Of a DNA stretch of 64,000 bases, positions 37,065-51,471 are shown piece after piece. Source of the stretch: Colius striatus. Its lineage: Eukaryota; Chordata; Aves; Coliiformes; Coliidae. A program made the translations under genes and the position numbers. The notes beneath the pieces were generated by a model. The model ran no database searches. It was not told the origin of the DNA and saw only the letters and a list, made by a program, of their open reading frames with translations. The stretch is taken from positions 6,252,350 through 6,316,349 of the forward strand of contig NC_084773.1 of assembly GCF_028858725.1 (NCBI RefSeq). The letters run 5' to 3'. Positions within the stretch are counted from its first letter, which is position 1. Every line of letters begins with the position of its first letter.

Positions 37065-40000
37065 CAGAAGATAATGTTTAAAATCCTATGATCTGGGAAG
37101 AAAAACTGTTCAGAATCTTGCTTTGCTCAAGATTTCAGAGTAATGTTTGAATGAGAAAAGCTCCTCATCTCCCTTACCCTTTGCGTTTCAATGTGTGAAG
37201 TGTAAATGTATGTTTCTGTATGTGTGGGCCTTCAGCAGTGCATTGCTTTGCCAGGCTGCAAGAGTTTTTAACTAAAGTGCTTTCTTAGTAATACCAGCTC
37301 CAAAGCTGCCGTATGGGCAGGCTCACAGGTGTCAATTTAACCTTCCAATTTGTGTATACATCTTTTTTACCTGCTTTTTACAAACCCATTCTTTATGGGG
37401 TCTTCCACAAGTTGGTCCTTGCTTCAGTATAAAGGCTGGTTTACTGTTATATCTGATCTCCCTGTCTCCTCTCCCTTATCCCCACAGCACTGTTTTCTTC
37501 TCCTTACTATCTTGATAGCTTGGGTTTGAGTGCTACAAGTTATAAACTTGTTTTGTTTGAAGGGTGAGTAGCCTTGTTGCAGTCGCCACCATAACCTTAC
37601 TGTGGCTCATTGGTGTCTTCACCTTTGTCTACTTGCCTTGGAGCACTTAGACTTTTAAAAAATTCCCTGTCCTCGTACAGCAAAGCCTCTTTTACCTGCA
37701 CTCTAGGAAATAAAGATAATATGACTCTGGGAATTGGTTGACTCTTCTTAAAGTACAAGTTGCTGTTTTTCTGTGGAAAAGAAAAGAAACTTGCACAGAT
37801 CATCTACAGCACAAAGCAGAATGAAATAAATTCCGCAGAATTGAAATTCAGGTGGGGGTTATGCAGATTGCCTTATTTGAATATTTAAATCTTCTGTAGC
37901 TTTTTTGATGACTGCTTTATCATTGTTTTCCATATATATGCAATGATGCTCATTTACAGCCTTCCCCAATCAGTTATACAGCAAATACCACTGCTATAAA
38001 TAAAATGTCATTTGCAGGAGATGGAGTTTTGTAAGTTAAATGAGGAAGAAATGTTCCCTTTGAAGAAACATTAGCAGTGATCAGTTGGTCAGGATTTTCT
38101 CTACATGATTAATAAAAGGAGTGGTTGAAACGTACATTTTCCGTTCCTCATCTTCCCTGATGCTGGCCCAGTAGCACTTGGAAGTTTTTGGTAGTGTTTC
38201 AGAACAATTGTCCAAAAGACAAAAGTCTGTAGATGTTCTCTCATGCTGCAGCTCAGTCAGTGCAGTGGTCGACTATCAAAAAGCAGCCGTCCTACTTGTC
38301 ACCGTCCTCAGCCGCACGGTTGCACCCTCCTGTCTGCCATGGCTGCTGTCTTAATCCTGCAGTCAGCTGTTTCTTCTCTTCAACAGAAACTAATAGCTGG
38401 GTTGTTGCTTTTTTTCCCTTCCTTTTTTTTTTTTCTTGGTCAGATCATGCTTTGGTTTGTTTGGTGCTTCTGCACTGGCTACTAAATAATTCAGATATTT
38501 CTGTCTGGTTATTCCGTACCACTGGCTTTGCTGGTAGCATTTCAGCAGTGTCAGTAGACTCATATTGTCACCACTGGGGAAAACACACTTCTTTTTGCTC
38601 TTACAGTCTGAATCCCCAGTTGTATCTGACAGATACACCACTTCAGCAGCTCACACAGCCACATATCAGACTTCTGAGATGTGGCTGATCCTGGTTCCAC
38701 TATGGGCTTTCCTGCATCTTCAGGGAATTCATGTCACCTCTTCTGCAGTTTTATCATTTCTCATGTGGGAGTGATAGATCCTGCACTGGGCTGGTGAATC
38801 TTGTTGAATCAGTTTTAAAGTAACTTAGATTAGATTAGTTTGAGGTTGTTATGCTCAAGACTTCCTACTTCTGTAGAGACCATGACATTTCATCACTGAC
38901 ACTATCTTTGGAAGATGCAGAGCAGCTCAGGTCAGAGCACATCTTATGGTAACAGTGCTGTGGTTGGTTGAGTGCACAGGAAACCTATGAAACAGGTTGG
39001 GCATCAAAGTAAAGATCTGACTGACGAACTCAAACTGCAGAGGGTTTTTTTGACCAGCTGATGGAGGTTAAAATGTAGGATAACCTGTCTTCAATAGTCT
39101 TTTTGTTAAGAGATGTTTAAGTACTCATTGTGGGAAGTTGAATTTTGTCTCATCTAGGATTTCTGACTTGAGATGACAATTTTTACTCAAATAGTTGAGA
39201 CTGAAAACAAGTATATTGAACAAAAATGTAATTAGAAGCCCTTAATGTTCACATTTTGAGATCTGAGCTAAGGGACGGGCTTTGAGATACATTCCCCATT
39301 GGCTCTCATGCATGGTAGAATTGGGTTTTGATTCTCCTCTGTTACAAGGTGGTGATTCACAATCATATTTTTGCTTTTAAGTTAGAGAATACCTGTGAGT
39401 AGGAAACCGTTGTAGTCACATCAAGGTCTAATGTTTGGATGGTATACAGGTAACATGAGCTGTTTGAGCTGGCCTATCAGGGGGAGGGAGAAAAGAGAAA
39501 GTCCTTATGGAAGTGAAACCTGCCACTATTTAGTTTTCTCTGCTACTGTAACTGTGCTAGTTGTAGGCTGTGAAGAATGGGTCAGTCACAGGTTGCAGGA
39601 GCTGCAAAGAAGAGGAAGGGGGCGTCCCCAGTGCTCCTTGAACTCAAGTTGGCTTAGTGCAGAGGAAGACGGTACCTTCGTGTACAACTGCTACAAACAT
39701 CTCCCTCCTGTGCTACTGATCCTCTTTCTCCTTGTGTAGTACAATCAGGTAATTGGTGACGCTGCACATGGGGCAGCGTGTGCTTTGCGTGGCCCCAGGG
39801 AGGAGCAGCAGAGGCTGGAAGGAGGAGATGCAGCTCCTGCTCAGAACTTGGCCTGTGCACAGGAGGGGTACGTGCATGCTGCTGGCTCCAAGGAGCAGGT
39901 GAGGAGAGGGCAGTGTGAAGCAGGGCTGTTGCAGATGCTGGGATAGTGCTGGCAGCTCCCAGTCTGCAGTAGTGCTTGGTAGTGGTCCAGTACTTCTGTG

Positions 40001-43000
40001 GTAATGAGACATTGCCTTTCATGATAGTGAAACAGTGAGATTAAGCTGTGAAAATAAAAACTTGAAGCATAGAAATCCTGAAGTGATGATGTATTCTGAA
40101 ACACCATTTTGTGAAGAAAATGACACAAGAAGCCTGGAGTCCCTGACTTGAAAGTTTGTAGTCTTATTTACTCTCTGTTTCATCTGAAATGAAAACCCGC
40201 TTATTAGCATTTCTGAAAGCAAGGCCTTGAGTGCTGATAGTCTTGATGAGATGGCTTAGAGTGCAGTAAATGAGTGTTGGGTGTGGTTGTCACCTTTTAA
40301 AATCTTCTTTCTGTTTATCACTTACCAAGTGTATTAAGTCTAGCACTTGAACTCATGTGGTAGGTTGAGGTTTAACTTCTTTGTAGTAGGTGGCACAGAG
40401 TCCTTGCTAAGGAAAATGATACACGGTTCTTCTCACTAAAGACAACTTTTGCAGCCACAGGCTTTCCCTGGTTTATTTCCCTGATCTGTGACCTCTGCTG
40501 GCTACCCAGGAGTGAGTTAATTGCTTCATAAGGAAAATCATGAGTTTCGGGTCTGTTTTGATTCATCTTGATATGTTGTGATGAGGACTTTTGATAAATC
40601 TGTGTCCTGTTTGCTTCTGCAGCTTTTATTTGCAGTCATGTTTCTGGTTTTCAGTGCTGCTGCTTGTTAAAATAGGTTTTAATGTCTGTTAAACAGCAGT
40701 TTGATTCACAGTTGCATCTGTCTATATAGATTATAGTATCAAGTGTCACTGACATGGATAAAAACAAATACAGATTCTCCATTATTTTTTAATTGGAATT
40801 ATTGAAACTTGAAGTATTTAAATTGGAATTATGTGCTTCCAAATCTGCACATTTTGAAACCAGATATTTTCCATATTAATTTTCACCCTAGCCTGCCATA
40901 GCATTTGGACTGACAGTGGATAGTTGTTTGCTCAGGGGAGAAAGCCAGACACTCCATGTCTGCACAGGAGTACAAATGAGATGCCCTTTGTCATCCCCTA
41001 ATATCAATGCCAGTATTTTAAAAATAGGAACCTAAGGTTAGACCAACAAGTCTATTTTTAAACCAAAATTTAGGAGATTGGCTATGATTTCACAAGTGAT
41101 ATGCACTGAAGAGCACCAGTTGACTTGGAGATAAGTGCTCTAAGGAAATGGGATCTGTAAGTAGATGTCATTGTGTTGATAAATAGGTTTAACTGGTAAC
41201 AGTTAAATTCCTGTATTGGTGGGGTGGAGAGTGTCCTTGTTGGGAATAAATGCCCTTGATGTTAAGGTGGGCTTTATTGTGGGTCTCAAATGTCTGGAGG
41301 TAGTGGGAGCCTTCACTGGCTGATGGAGTCTGAGTTTGTCCTGTGACTGTGTTGGCATTCAGGTGAGAGTTGCCCTTTCTGTCTGTAGCTTGTGGTTTAG
41401 GAGCTCTTCTGAAAAATGAGTGTAATATATTACCTTTTTTCTGTGCCATGTACTATTTCAATGACATGACAAAAGAAGGAAACAAGTAGGAGTATGCTTT
41501 TACATATTAAAAGCATTTTATATGATTGACTTTTTTTAAAATGTCATATTTGCAAAATACCTTCCTTCCCCCTCCATGTCTTCTCCTTTAATTGTTCTAT
41601 TGTCTGCCACAGTGACATCCATTAGGTGGTTCTCTGGAATAGAAGTTCAATTTCAGAGAAGGATTTGGAAGATAGTGTAGGGTTTTTTTCCCTTTACATG
41701 ACTTGAGTGCTGAGCCAAGTTGACTGTCCTGCTCAGATTTTATTCAAATACTTTCCTATAATATATGCACAGAATATGAGTTGGCAAAGAGAACTTGTTT
41801 GAATAAATTGAGCCTCGTAGCTGTATTGTAGAGCTATTTATTGTAACTTCGTTAAGACTGCCTTGACTTTCACACTTTATCTGCAGGACTGACAACCTTC
41901 ATGTATTAAAATGACTTTCCAAATCTGATGTTCTAACAGATGACTTTTTGTAGAATTCTCCAGTAATTTTCATGTTTTGGGCACTTACAGATGAATTTGT
42001 ATTTTTATCTGTTGCCTAACATGAATTTGCTTTTTTGCTCAAAACGTTTTTCTCGCACAGTGGAGAGCTGGGAATTGTATCCTTAATTATCTTCATCCAT
42101 TGATGCACCACTTAGGAATGGAAGAGCTCTTCCTTGAGACCCTGGAAAGGGGTTTGATTTTATTTTTCCCTTTTGGAGGTCATAGTTGTTAAGCTCTTAG
42201 GCAGTCTGCTCTGCCATCTATAGCTCTTCACGGCTCTGTCCTGCAGATCTCAGACTTTGACATCGGCTCAGATTTGTCTGTTAAATGGCATCTGAGCAAG
42301 TTCTGTGCACTTTTATTTTAAGGCAGAAGAATGAGACTGGTGGTGACTCAGACAAAAAGTTTAGTCATTTCACTTAAAAAGTTTAAACCAGGATCCTGTA
42401 GCCATTTATGTAACCTAGTTACTGTGGGGAAGCTGAGAAAACATACTTCATGGTGTTGTTTGTGGTGGTGTAAGTTTCATTTAAAGGCTGCTCAAACTGA
42501 GTTTGAAGGATCCTTAATCTGATGGCTGTTATGTTGCTGCTGGCAGTTTAACTCCTGCATGTCACTTTCTGTTGGGCAGTCATCTGTATCATGTCATTAT
42601 GTCGTGGGATTTGATACTTTAATGCACTAGACATTCAGAAGGAGAGGTAGGAATCATCTTCTTTCCATTTCTGTGCTCTATCTCACCATGAATTATAATA
42701 CATGTTAATGGCAAAGTAATGGCAAGTAAATATACTTACTCATGCTACCTGTATACAGAGGACAAGAAGTTGCTGAGCTGTTGTCTGGGACTTGGGAGTA
42801 GCAGGAATTTCACATTCTTCCTTCATATCCAACATATAACTTTAGGCAGTTGTCTTTGTGCTGTAGGATACGTAATAAAAAGTTGACAACGAAAACAGAG
42901 CAGTCTGTTCAGTCTAGTTGGTGTGTTTGGACAATAACCTCCAATAATATTGTAGTCCCTATGCTATATTATATGAAGAAAGCAGAATAACACTGGAGAT

Positions 43001-46000
43001 TTTACATTTGAAAAACAAAGCCAAGTCTGAATGCCTTGCCAAGAACCTCTCAGAGTATCTTAAATGTTGAAGAATCAGCCTAAGCAATTCTTAATAGCTT
43101 CTATTTGCAACTAGTTATAAATTCAAAAGAACTTTTTGAAATACCTTATTGTGTGTTGTTCCTCTGTCAAGTGAATTCTCATCTGCCTGTAACATCTGAA
43201 TTATCTGGGAATGAAGCTATGACTTTTACATTCTCACCTGGACCTAATGTGTACTCCCATGGAAATTGCTTTATCAGATGAGTAGCACAGCACAGGCTGT
43301 AAAGATAGATCTCATAATTTGTTGAGCTGGACCTGAGTGCTTCAGCATTTATTAACCAGACTTTCCAGTTTTAGGTGTGTTATGTGTGTAGTCAGGCACA
43401 TATCCAGGCAGTAAGTCATATCTTGGAAGCAACTGGATGTCAGGCAGGGATTGGGATTGGAAGACTGGCATAAATTGGCATAACCTAACCACATATTGTA
43501 TGAGCAGAGTTTTGTTAAATAGATTGTTTATTATTTTTTTCTGTGGTATACAAGTATCTCTAATAAAAGATTGAGTTAAAGGTAGGAGCATTTGTCTCAT
43601 TTGGTGAGAAAAGATTCTCCTTTTATCTGGTGAATAGTTTTATGCTAATAAAAGTGCACATTCACAGACATTTTCAATGCAGAAAGGATTGCCAAGCTCT
43701 AACCTTTCAGTCTGCTGCGACATTTCTGTTTATTTGTCTGTGTAATGCCAGCAACTTGCTCTACTGAACCTGTTGTGAAGGGCTCTGACATAGTTCTCCA
43801 GTGAAGCAAGTTGTGTCTGCATCAGCTGCGTGTGGTGAGAGGAGCCTGCGCCTGTCCAGCCGCTGGCTGGGCTGAGCTGGCTGCCTCTGCCTAGAGTGCT
43901 GCAAATGGGTTTCCTTTGCTGCAGGCAGGGTAAGGGCTCTGCTAGAGGGACGAGGAGTGCAGCTGGGGTGCTGCCTTCTAAGTGTGTCTGAGTGTCTGCA
44001 CATAAGAAGCAATGATTTAAAAGTCTGTAAATAATTTTGGGTTTTGCTGATTCAGTGCAAACAGAGCAATGTGTGCCAGTGTTCCGCCTGCTTTGTTGGT
44101 GAGCACGGGATAAACACTGAGAAGCTGTTGTAAACACAGGCTTTTCTTTTTTTGTATAAACCCCTTGTAATAACAAAAAAACACGGTTTACTACTGCAGT
44201 GGGCTGTGGTGGTGCAGCCTGGCAAACCTCCCCTGAAGAGATGCTTGCTGTCTGGCCGTTACTTTCATTTGGAAGGTGTTGAGCATGCTCTAGTGCCACC
44301 TGACTTATTGTAAGCCTGGGTTGCTATTGATGGGTATGTTCCAGACTCTGCACAGCAGATCCTCTGCCCTTTTTATGTTTTCTGTGAATTTCTTTGAAAA
44401 ACGTAAGAAGCTGTGCTCTTCAAATGCAGTTATCTTGAGGAGTCTCAGTGTTGCAGTTGCAATGGGAGAATGAACAACTTGGAGTTCTCTTTGGCTAAAA
44501 TAGATTTAATGGAAGTAGCAGGGGAAAGGGTGGAACTGTTATGAGTAATGGTCCGTGAGCAGAAATTGCAGTGCAGGTGTGATGAGAAATACATTAAGTT
44601 TGAATAATTAATCTAACTCTGGTGATAGTAGTCCCTGTTTGCGTTTATATACATACGTAATATTCATGTTCAATGGATTTTATTCTCAGAGGCCATACAG
44701 AAGCTGTCCAGATAAGAACACTTGAGCGTGCTCTTGGCAGGCAAAATGATGAAACAGATTGCAGGAATCCTGTGCCACATCTCCAAGAAAGCTTTCTTTG
44801 CAAGGTGCAGGACTTGATTGTTAAGAGAAGCACAATATGTGTCCTTGCAAACACAAAATCCAAATAAGTTCACAAGATAAAAGAGTAGGGAGAGAGACAT
44901 TAGAGGGGTTGAAACTTCAGAACTTTTGACTGCTTTTGCTGAAGTAACAGTTTCTCATGAAGGATAGTTGGATGTGGGTTACTACTGTGGTCTTTGCTTG
45001 GTTAGAACATAACTACATAGGGTGCAGCTGGCAGCCAGAACCAGGACAGGGCACCTGTGGCCTGTTAGAAAAGAACAAAATGGTACAGTTTGACTGTTAG
45101 AGAGATGATGAATAATTTGATTACACTTGGTCTAGCAACTGCAAAAAATGTGGAAACATATCTGAGCTTGTTATGTTGGAGCACCCAATATGCTATATCA
45201 AGATAGCTTAACAAAATGTTGGTGGGGAGACCTACAGTGAAGGGTTCTGGTTATTCAGTGATGTGTTTGATAAATCCTTACAGAAGCAAACAAACTCCTG
45301 TTTACAGACCCACTGTTCCATATGTGTGTGCAAAAAATGAATAATGCTTTAAAGAACTGCAAGTCAGCCAAAAGTTTCTGTTCTCCACATTGGGCAGGAT
45401 AATTCCTTCAGCAGCTGTGACTTTAATGAAATCGGAAGTATTTTTATTACTTTGTTATAGAAGCATCAAGCTTGATTTTGCCTATCTATAGTCTACTTTC
45501 TGAGCCTTGCAGGGCTGTCTTGGAAAGATTTGGAGTGTGCTGATAGTGCTGAGCCAAGGCCTCTGTGGCAGATCATTTTTTTTCCTGCAGAAGCAACTGA
45601 AATTGATTTTTGCTTCTTAGAACAGCAATTAAAATGGCTTGATAAATCAGAATCCCAGTGTAAATTGGAGATTGTGAGGTCTTTCACTTTGTCTTTTGAT
45701 TGTAGAGGGTCATATACTAGGAAGGCACATGTTTGTGAAACAACTGGAAGTTAGAAAATATGTTGTTATCCAGGTGTCCAATCGTTAGTGACTAAATAAG
45801 ACAAAATTACAAGAAAGATCTTTAAACCCTATTTTGACTCTAGTAAAAGGCTTAGTGAACTAGGAGATTGCATGAATTATGAGGCTCTGGAGACCCTTTC
45901 TTGGAGAAGTAGGACCTCTGCTGAGGGCTCCACCAGGAAGAATGACAGGGACATGGTGCAAGAGGAAAGGGCATAGAAATAAGTATGTTGTATAATGCTT

Positions 46001-47950
46001 TGCTTCCCAAGGAAATAGCTTTAATGTCCTGTCTGATAGCTGTGTACTGTCCTTCTGGTACTGTGAGTGCAAAAAAAACAGTTAATGGGGACTTGGAGAG
46101 GAGTTGATGTGGTGGTTTAATCACAGAACACATGAAGCAAGAATCGTACTGCATGCAGCAAATTAGACAGCTTTGTGCCTACCCTGCTCTTGCACGGTGT
46201 GAACAGAGTTAAAAAATCCTGGAGGTGGGGAGAGAAGAGGAGCAAAGCATTGGCAACTTGCATGCTCCTGTGGCTTGATGGGTTTTGGTGAGCTCCTTTA
46301 TCCGAGTGTAGCAGAAGGGATCATGCAGACGTTTGTTGATCTATGAATACATCAGTTACATCAATAACATCACAGATATAGACTTCATGCACTGAGTGCT
46401 GCTCTGAATATTTGTTTGCTTTTTCCTCTCTGTCCTGAATTCATGACTGAGTTTTTTTTTCAAAGGAGGCAAATATCCACCATTGTGCCCTGATGGAGAT
46501 GGTTGCTGATTTGCTGTGGCAGGTAATCAGCTGTATCCTTCCACTGAGTTGGCAGCTGTGTCTACCAGAAGTCTCTGATGTTTTTTCCCCAAAAGGAAAT
46601 GTCTGTTTTAAGGAAATGCACTGGCCCTAATATCAGGAGTTTGGGTGTTTCTGTACTGCAGGTGCGTTGCAACAGAAGAGTGAATGAAACTTGCACTGAA
46701 CAGCTTGAAAGTTACATTTCCCCCAGCACTGTTGATTTTGGATCTGATTGAGAAATTTACTTACTAGGTATCTTACTTTCTTTGTGCTGAAAATACTAAA
46801 TAAGTGTACTCCAAACTACTGTGATATGAAACTCAACAGTATACCTGTAATGCATTTAATACAAATGTTTATGAAGAATCAAGTACTGTACATTGTAAGT
46901 AGACTGAAAAGGAAGTTGACTTCCAGCTGAACAGTTTATTATGTTGGGTTCTGTTTGTGCTGTAGAGTTTTAAAACCTTTTTTATTTTTAAAATAAATTA
47001 TACTGGACTTTAAACCAGTTCAGCATGTCAAAGTAGATGGTCCATTCCATTTTTTGACTCTCTTTTGTCAGTGGTTGGTTGGCAGAGATGCAGTCAGGCT
47101 GGATGGAGTCTCTTGGTCTTTGGGGAGAGTGCAAATGTGTTTTCCAAAGGCCTGAAGTTCTCTGCCTTGCTTATCTCTTAGGGTAGAAGGAGTCTGTGCA
47201 ACTGCATTTCGACCTATTTAGAACTGCTTGTATATTGATAAGGTGTGTGGCCTGCAAGTATCCAGTCACATAGAAATCTTGATTCAAACATGCTCCCCTT
47301 CTCCTCTGGAGCCTCTATCTCATCTTGTAGCAAAAAGGGGCAGGCAATGCTTATATTTGTGATTGACTGTAATGGTGTTAGATTAGAAAAAGGTTAAAGT
47401 AAACTTGAAGTTGTCTTTCTCAGGCTGTGAAAATGATTTGTTTCTGTGGTAATAATAAAAGCAGAGGGCAAGTGAACATCTGGAACTGGCCATAGATTGT
47501 AACTGGAATTGCTTGTGGCAATGCCAGAAATAAGGCTTGAGAGGGTCTGTGCCCCTGCATTCAGAGCTCCGTCCACTGCAGCAGCAGGATTGGGCCTGCT
47601 GGCATGTAGTGTTGGTGCAGAATCTACATGAAGAGTCTCCCTTTCCAGCTAATTTAGTCATAAAAGTTGTAGAAGTTAAGCAGAGAAAGGCTTTTATAAT
47701 GAACTTGTGGATTAGTAGTGCACAATATCAGGAGTATTCACTGAAAGGGTCACTGAGTCAACATGTATGAGGAAACACAGGAACAACGGGTCGTTGCATA
47801 TTTATAACTGTACACTGGGAAAGAGTTGCTGTTGCTGCTGCTGGGTGCTTGTCTGTACCTCTTCTGTCCTTCAGGTTCTTCTTTCTGAATGTTTTTCAGG
47901 CAGAAGTTTGTAGTAGAGCAGTGCTTTTGTCCTGGTCTGGTTTTCTTTCT

Positions 47951-48025
47951 GAATCACAGAATCTTAAAAAACACAGAATCTTGAAAGATCATCTAGTCCA
48001 ACCCTTTTCTGAAATGCCAACCCCA
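47951..48025 (-). mobile_element. CR1-like 3' tail, degenerate
   Basis: GAATCACAGAATCTT is followed by a second CACAGAATCTTGAAAGATC and ATCTAGTCCAACCC. The CACAGAATCTT motif is duplicated, consistent with the 8-bp tail repeat of CR1. Only about 75 bases are recognisable. Confidence 0.7.
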
Positions 48026-49080
48026 ATCTCCACTGCAGACAGTGGACCTAATTGTAAGGTGTACTGACCAGAGCACTGCTTATGACATAACTCTTAAGTC
48101 CTGCAGTAAATAAATTGTTACAGAAAGCCTTTCTATAAAACGTATGTGCCATCTCCCCTCACAGGGAACAGGTAATTAGTATTTCCTTGAAGTAAAAAAG
48201 TACAGGTATATGTGTGAATGGGCATAGAGACCAGGAGTACATTTACTCCCTCTCCTCCTAAGGGATAGTCCCAGAAAAGGACCTTAACCTTTCCTTGTTG
48301 CATTAGCAGTAGATTTATGTCAGTATTTGGTGGCAGAGTTGTTCATTTCGGACACTGAAGAACCCCTTCCCTTTTCTAACAGGCAACAAGTTTTCTTGCC
48401 TGCCTATGCAGAGTGAAGCTCTATATGGTAGACACAAGGTTTTGAAATAGATTTTACTGGATGCCTTTGCATGTAGGAATTTGCTGAAACCTGATCCCTT
48501 CTGTAGCTTCTTCCCCAGTCCTTAGGGGTGTCTCCTGTCCCCGTTGTCTCATGCGCTTTTGTTTTGAAATAATATTAAGCCTCAGACACCAGCTGATTTA
48601 CTTTAATTCAACATCCAACTTATGTTTGATTTCTTTTCATATTCAAGTGAGCCATCTGGCTTTAATGAACTGTAACTGTTTTTAATGCTGCCTCCAGTTG
48701 TTAACATCTGAATATTTCATGTGCTGGAAGGAGGTTTGAAATGCAGAAGTGAGACTGAAGAGTCCAAAGTATTTCCAAATCAGCTCTGTTCCAGCAGTGC
48801 TTATGCTCCCCTCCCCTTGAGATTCATCAAAAGATAATCTTTGGGGTGCCAGACTGTAAGCATCAGCCATGGTGTGTGCTAATTACAAGTACTCTCAATT
48901 TTATGTATGTAAAACACCAGAGCTGCTTAGGAAATCCTGAATAACTACCCACCTTGACTTGGGCAGAATATCCATCACTTTCAACAGGAACTGCCAGTAT
49001 TTGGTGTCTTTTAACTAAACAGCCACTTCACTCTTTGGTTTTGTTATTTTAGATTTTTTTTTTTAATCGAGGGGCCTGTT

Positions 49081-49230
49081 ATAGAATCATAGAATGGTAG
49101 GGTTGGAAGGGACCTTTAGAGATCATCTAGTCCAATCCCCCTGCAGAAGCAGGGTCACCTAGATCAGGTCACACAGGAACGTGTCCAGGCAGATCTTGAA
49201 GACCTCCAAGGAAGGAGCCTCCACAACCCA
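49081..49230 (-). mobile_element. CR1 3' fragment (about 150 bp)
   Basis: ATAGAATCATAGAATGGTAG, GGTTGGAAGGGACCTTTAGA and GACCTCCAAGGAAGGAGCCT are nearly the same as in the copy at 63028. It is a different CR1 3'-end type from the copies at 3391, 19051 and 36820. Confidence 0.93.
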
Positions 49231-51471
49231 GATCGTATATATCTTAAATATTTCCACACTGCAAAAAAAGTTTATGTTAGTTTTACATCACCTAGTTTAG
49301 TATTGAAGTTAATTGAGAGCTGGATCCCATAAACTGAAAATATCTTCATTGCAATCAAATTCTGAGGGGGCTATTCTGCCCGGGCTATGCTGTTAGAAAC
49401 CAATGGTGCACCCTCAGATTTGTTGGACTACATGCTTTGCTCAGCATTTTTCACAGCATTGCCTTTGTTTTGGCTTAGCAATCTGACAGCTGATAGACTT
49501 AACGATAGGTAGTTACCAAGAGATATTTTGATTAATCATTAAAAAGTATTTTGTGGGTTAGTAATTCACCGTGTGCCAAACATCATGCAGGTTGCCAGTG
49601 ACGTTATCTTCCAGCATTATCTCATGAAGGATGTAATAAATGGAAGCTTACACTGTCTACAGAATGAGTGTCTTCAGAAGAGGTAGTCTGGGAGCATGTG
49701 GTTGCATTGACTTAGCCTGCACTGCTTTGTCCTGAGAGCATGGGAGAAGTAAGTGAGGAACTAGTGGAGACTGTGCTTAATTTCTCAGAAGCTTTCTCAT
49801 GGAGACAGAGCTGAATTGGGAGTTAACTTTGTAGGTATATGCTGAGCACAGTGTTTTTGAGCAGGAGGGGAGTAGGTTAGAAGCAGTATTGCAGAAATTG
49901 GCAGCTGAGTTCCCTTCCAGACGTATTCCTGAAGCTATAGTGAATAAAACTGTATTAGTATCTTCTACACAGTAGCTTCTTGTGGCATTAAACTACCATT
50001 CAATACGAGTTCTTAATGATACTTCTTGCTACACACTTTAGATTTTTTCATTCTCACATCTAATGGCAATTTTTGAAGTCGGCTGCATTTTTTTGATGGT
50101 ACTTGAGAGCTTCTTAAACCACTGAGCACTGTTGGTGGATATTTAATTCTGTTCAGCTTTGTTGTTTATTTGTGTGTGAATGAAGCTATCAGTATTGTGT
50201 ACAGGACATTTCAGCCAGGCTTTTTAGGTGCTTTGCCAAAAAAACTGTAGCTCAGTGCAACTTTGGCATCTCACTTTGAGTGTAACTCAAGTTTGGTTTG
50301 ACTTGTGTGATGTTGCCAGCTAGCAAGCCTGGATGCTCCATAGACACGCTCAGGACATTTGCAGCTTGAGAGACAACATTTTACAATTAAGCCACGGAAA
50401 TAGTCTACCAACTGGAATTAGGGTACTTTGGGAAGCTTTACATGTTTTCCCCTTTCGTTTTCTTTCCAAGTTCTCTGTGTCTAAATGGAGGAGGCGTGTA
50501 TTGATTAACTTGCTTTGTGTGGGGTCTGTGGGAGCCTAAAGATATGGCTATCAGCAGGGACAGTGACACTGCCCTTTCCGGTCCCAGCCAGGGGCATCCA
50601 CCCCCTCCTCGTGCCTGGGATTAGGGGAGCTGCCTTCTCTGTTTGCTCTGGGAGATTGCTGAGCAACTGGGCAGGTGAGCTGGCAGAACCAGACACTCTA
50701 CTACCTAAACTTCCCTGTCATAGAACTGCTTCTTCAAAATACTTCCATTTTTAACAAATAGACAGATTTTCAAAGGAGAAAAAACATTTAGTTCAAATTT
50801 TTCCAACCAGCTGTAGTTCACAAGCTGCTTCTATGAACGGCAATACAATTCCAGCTGCAGCCTCCATAAAGCTGCTTAAGGTCTGCTGGCAGTTGTGGTG
50901 AGGTGGAATATGCTTCTTCAGAGAGAGGGGCTGGATAGTGTCTTAGTCATTTATAGTTAGTGTGTCCTGTCCAGGTGTACCTTGAGAAGCAGTATCTAAA
51001 GTATTAGAAACCCCTAACCTGAGCAGACATTTCATAAGCCTTATTGTACATGTTTTTAGCCAGTACCAGTTTGTCTGTCTTGACTTTGGACATTTTTATT
51101 GGTCCAGGTTACAAAGGAGCTGGATTCCTGTTTTGTCTTGTACCTAAGACATGATTTGCTTAGTTCCCTACTTCTTTATCCTTGTGAAGGGTTGAAGGAG
51201 CTTTTGGAAGGGGTGGATTTGTTGAGAGACTGAAGAGATGTTGAAAGTCAGCTTTATAATTGACTGATTTCGGAAATATCTTTTTTTCCTAGAGTTGGTG
51301 TGGTCTGCAGGTGAAGGGTGTGGAAGAGTTAAACATACATTAAACGAGATGCTCTCATTTGCTTTAAGATTTTCATCTTATTGCTGAAGTAATGTTTTTA
51401 ACGTATCTTAAAAGTAGTTTAAATCCCATAAAGATTTTCATATCAGTTGTTCTTTTCATGTTTTTTTTCAG

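Larger units (their letters stand above)
12616..51471 (+). other. SFMBT1: SFMBT1 intron 1 (about 38.9 kb)
   Basis: From the donor GTAAGG at 12616 to the acceptor CAG at 51471. After the CpG island ends at about 13800 the sequence is AT-rich with short spurious ORFs. Identified contents are CR1 tails at 17451, 19051, 36820, 47951 and 49081, TA-type microsatellites at about 19016 and 29584, and a TG tract near 21377. I see no nested gene, tRNA or recognisable snoRNA. Extra non-coding 5' exons, present in mammalian SFMBT1 transcripts, could be hidden here. Confidence 0.6.
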
